Of a stretch of 6,682 nt of DNA, positions 5,412-6,682 are shown one piece after another (within the stretch, counting starts at the first letter, position 1; every line of letters begins with the position of its first letter). The translations under genes were made by a program, and so were the position numbers. This stretch comes from Deltaproteobacteria bacterium (GTDB lineage Bacteria; Desulfobacterota_C; Deferrisomatia; Deferrisomatales; JACRMM01): positions 1 to 6,682 of the forward strand of contig JACRCS010000861.1 in NCBI GenBank assembly GCA_016218905.1, written 5' to 3'. The notes beneath the pieces were generated by a model. The model was not told where the DNA came from. It searched no databases and saw only the letters and a program-made list of their open reading frames with translations.

Positions 5412-6557
5412 CTAGATCCCGAGCTCCCGCGCCACGACGACCCGCATGATGTCCGGTGTGCCGCCGCCCACGAGGGGGAAGTAGGAGTCGCGGAGGTAGC
5501 GCTCCACCGGGTACTCGGTCATGAGCCCATAACCTCCGAAGATCGAGGCGGCCATGGAGCAGACTTTGTTCGCGCCTTCGCACACGATGATCTTCGCGAT
5601 CGCCGCCTCCCGGGCGACGCGTGCCCCCCTGTCGGCCTTCCGGGCCGCGTAGTAGGTGTAGAGCTCAGCGCCCTCGAGCAGGGCGAGCATCTCGGCGAGC
5701 CGGAAGCGCACTGCCTGGAACTTGCTGATCTCCTTGCCGAACTGCTTGCGTTCCCGGGAGTACTGAAGGGCGGCCTCGTAGGCGGCCTTGGCGATCCCGA
5801 GGGAGATCGCGGCGGTCATGATCCGGTCCTCTTCCAGGAGGTTCATCAGGCTGAGCAGACCCGAGTTCTCCTCGCCCAGAAGGTTCTCCTTGGGGATGGC
5901 CAGATCCTCCAGCACGATCTCAGCTGTATCCGAGGAGTGGGTGGTGAACTTGGAAAGCTTCTTACCGACCCGAAATCCCTTGGTCCGGGTGTCCACGAGA
6001 AAGAGCGAGATCCCCGCCATGCCCCTGTCCGGGTCTGTCTTGGCTGCCACGGTGACGTAGTCGGCGATGGTTCCGTTGGTGGTGAAGATCTTCGTGCCGT
6101 TGAGCAGGTAGACGTCGCCGTCCCTCACGGCCCGGGTCCGGATCGCGGCTGCGTCGGACCCCGCATCGGGCTCCGTGAGACCGAAGGCTCCCACCATTTC
6201 GCCCCGAAGCGTGGGGACGAGGTAGCGCTGCTTCAGGTCCTCGGAGCCGAAGTGGAAGATCGAGGAGGGCGGCACCGAGGTGCCCATGGCGATGGTCGAC
6301 GCGAACCCGGCCGACGCCTTGGAGAGCTCCTCCACCAGGATGCAGTGGTACGTATGGGGCTCCGTGACCCCCGACCCGCCGTACTCTTCGGGGAACTTGA
6401 CGCCCAGGAACCCGAGCTCCCCCATCTCGCGGATGAGCTCGCGGGAGGGAAGCCCGCGCTCGTCCATCTGGTCGGCGATGGGCGCGATCCGCTCCTCGGC
6501 GAACCGGGCGACCTGCCGGCGAAACTCCTGCTGCTCCCAAGTGAAATCGAGGTCCAT
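5412..6557 (-). CDS. Acyl-CoA dehydrogenase family protein (long-chain/isovaleryl-like active-site layout)
   Basis: 381 residues, full length for the family. The ATG at 6557 is preceded on the minus strand by AGGAGG (6570-6565) with seven bases of spacing. Seen: an N-terminal helical domain starting MDLDFTWEQQEF, the signature AFGLTEPDAGSD (124-135), KIFTTNG (156-162), YSRERKQFG (266-274), and a C-terminal FGGYG (340-344) followed by VERYLRD (351-357). The enzyme should oxidise an acyl-CoA to its 2,3-enoyl-CoA using FAD and pass electrons to an electron-transfer flavoprotein. The usual catalytic Glu of the YEGT motif is absent: residues 363-367 read VGGGT. In long-chain and isovaleryl-CoA dehydrogenases, which also lack it, the base sits before an Arg in an earlier helix; here that position is Asp244 in LEEDR (241-245), with Glu243 beside it. 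The substrate is unknown. It converges with the anchor gene, with 11 bases between the stops, so it belongs to a different transcription unit. Confidence 0.93.
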   Translation of the reverse strand: MDLDFTWEQQEFRRQVARFAEERIAPIADQMDERGLPSRELIREMGELGFLGVKFPEEYGGSGVTEPHTYHCILVEELSKASAGFASTIAMGTSVPPSSIFHFGSEDLKQRYLVPTLRGEMVGAFGLTEPDAGSDAAAIRTRAVRDGDVYLLNGTKIFTTNGTIADYVTVAAKTDPDRGMAGISLFLVDTRTKGFRVGKKLSKFTTHSSDTAEIVLEDLAIPKENLLGEENSGLLSLMNLLEEDRIMTAAISLGIAKAAYEAALQYSRERKQFGKEISKFQAVRFRLAEMLALLEGAELYTYYAARKADRGARVAREAAIAKIIVCEGANKVCSMAASIFGGYGLMTEYPVERYLRDSYFPLVGGGTPDIMRVVVARELGI

Positions 6558-6599
6558 CGCCGCTCCTCCTAAACGTAGTCGTCAGCCCAGGTGTTTCGG
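6543..6599 (-). repeat. 57-bp direct repeat, copy 1 (start region of the acyl-CoA dehydrogenase)
   Basis: This segment repeats at 6626-6682 with a period of 83 bases; by hand alignment 50 of 57 positions agree, and the core 6553-6599 agrees at 43 of 47. It contains the acyl-CoA dehydrogenase ribosome binding site, start codon and first codons. Upstream of these is a stop-containing stretch that looks like the end of another gene. Confidence 0.85.
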
Positions 6600-6640
6600 T
6601 GGGCGAAGCCCACCCTACGGCGCCTGAACGCGAGATCCAT
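6569..6640 (-). CDS. 23-codon leader ORF or remnant of a gene start
   Basis: The second repeat copy supplies an AGGAGG (6653-6648) seven bases before an ATG at 6640, the same arrangement as the real acyl-CoA dehydrogenase start. The ORF begins MDLAF, close to the MDLDF of the full gene, then runs through the palindromic element (RRRRVGFAHRN) and stops with TAG at 6571-6569. That stop overlaps the acyl-CoA dehydrogenase ribosome binding site. It may be a dead fragment of a duplicated gene start, or a leader peptide translationally coupled to the dehydrogenase. Nothing else indicates function. Confidence 0.35.
   Translation of the reverse strand: MDLAFRRRRVGFAHRNTWADDYV
6598..6614. repeat. Short perfect palindrome, REP-like element
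   Basis: GGTGGGC-GAA-GCCCACC is a perfect 7-bp inverted repeat with a 3-nt loop. It continues into CCTACGGCG. Hairpins of the type GTAGGGTGGGC...GCCCACC recur as dispersed extragenic repeats in many GC-rich bacterial genomes, from general recall. Here it sits in the spacer between the two copies of the 57-bp repeat, suggesting an insertion or recombination footprint. Confidence 0.55.
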
Positions 6641-6682
6641 CGCAACTCCTCCTAGACGTAGTCGTCAGCCCAGGTGCTTCGG
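6626..6682 (-). repeat. 57-bp direct repeat, copy 2 (reaches the window edge)
   Basis: This is the second copy of the repeat at 6543-6599. Since it runs to the last base of the window, the repeat may be longer. It carries an intact ribosome binding site and an ATG that opens the 23-codon ORF. Confidence 0.85.
6665..6682 (-). CDS. Possible last codons of an upstream minus-strand gene
   Basis: Reading the minus strand from the window edge gives CCG AAG CAC CTG GGC TGA (PKHLG, stop), 24 bases before the start codon at 6640. In repeat copy 1 the same frame differs only by a synonymous AAG/AAA change, which hints that this was a coding end. An alternative frame ends WADDYV at 6652. Too little is visible to name a product. 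Confidence 0.25.
   Translation of the reverse strand, partial: PKHLG

Noticed and set aside
5395..5420. Bidirectional terminator between the convergent anchor and dehydrogenase genes
   Set aside because: Only 11 bases separate the stops, and no stem-loop with a T-run is visible there.
3970..5583. 537-codon minus-strand frame across the MoeB-like and anchor genes
   Set aside because: Composition is dominated by Arg, Glu, Gly and Pro, with no recognisable domain, and it overlaps two genes with clear motifs.
4641..6572. 643-codon plus-strand frame spanning the anchor and the acyl-CoA dehydrogenase
   Set aside because: It crosses two well-supported genes in other frames and its first part is Arg/Pro/Gly-rich nonsense. 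It is an artefact of few stops in GC-rich DNA.
1..6682. CRISPR array, tRNA or rRNA genes, transposase
   Set aside because: No regularly spaced repeats, tRNA-like arms, rRNA segments or transposase motifs were seen on either strand; the only repeat pair is the 57-bp duplication at the right edge.

Overview
The window is very GC-rich, and codon third positions are almost all G or C. It combines sigma-54 transcription control, a DmsC-type membrane anchor, tungsten/molybdenum enzymology and an acyl-CoA dehydrogenase. This fits a high-GC Gram-negative-type bacterium with anaerobic or microaerobic respiratory capacity, for example a proteobacterium, Desulfobacterota, or a Rokubacteria/Methylomirabilota-like lineage. 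The sequence alone does not fix the taxon.

Layout. (1) 1-485 (+) is the 3' end of a sigma-54 enhancer-binding regulator: the end of its AAA+ domain plus a Fis-type helix-turn-helix. (2) 486-804 is a regulatory gap with a near-consensus sigma-54 promoter (637-652), an upstream perfect inverted repeat (541-553), a possible IHF site (586-598) and a predicted leader of about 140 nt. (3) 805-5400 (+) holds five co-directional genes: a four-cluster ferredoxin-like subunit, an aldehyde:ferredoxin oxidoreductase (AOR) family catalytic subunit, a MoaD/ThiS-like ubiquitin-fold protein, a MoeB/ThiF-like adenylyltransferase and an 8-helix DmsC-like membrane anchor. The last three are tightly coupled by overlapping stop and start codons. 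A strong 15-bp hairpin separates the AOR gene from the MoaD-like gene. (4) 5412-6557 (-) is an acyl-CoA dehydrogenase convergent with the operon. (5) 6543-6682 is a duplicated gene junction around a short palindromic element, with a 23-codon remnant or leader ORF.

Working model. The regulator switches on the sigma-54 promoter. The AOR subunit, with a tungsto- or molybdopterin and one [4Fe-4S] cluster, oxidises an aldehyde to an acid or runs in reverse. Electrons pass through the four-cluster subunit into the DmsC-like protein and the quinone pool. No FAD/NAD subunit like that of the Aromatoleum-type AorABC enzyme is present. The MoaD-like and MoeB-like proteins probably make or tune the pterin dithiolene for this enzyme. 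The most unusual points are the membrane-anchored architecture with no Tat signals, and a MoaD-like protein that ends in Ala-Ala instead of Gly-Gly.
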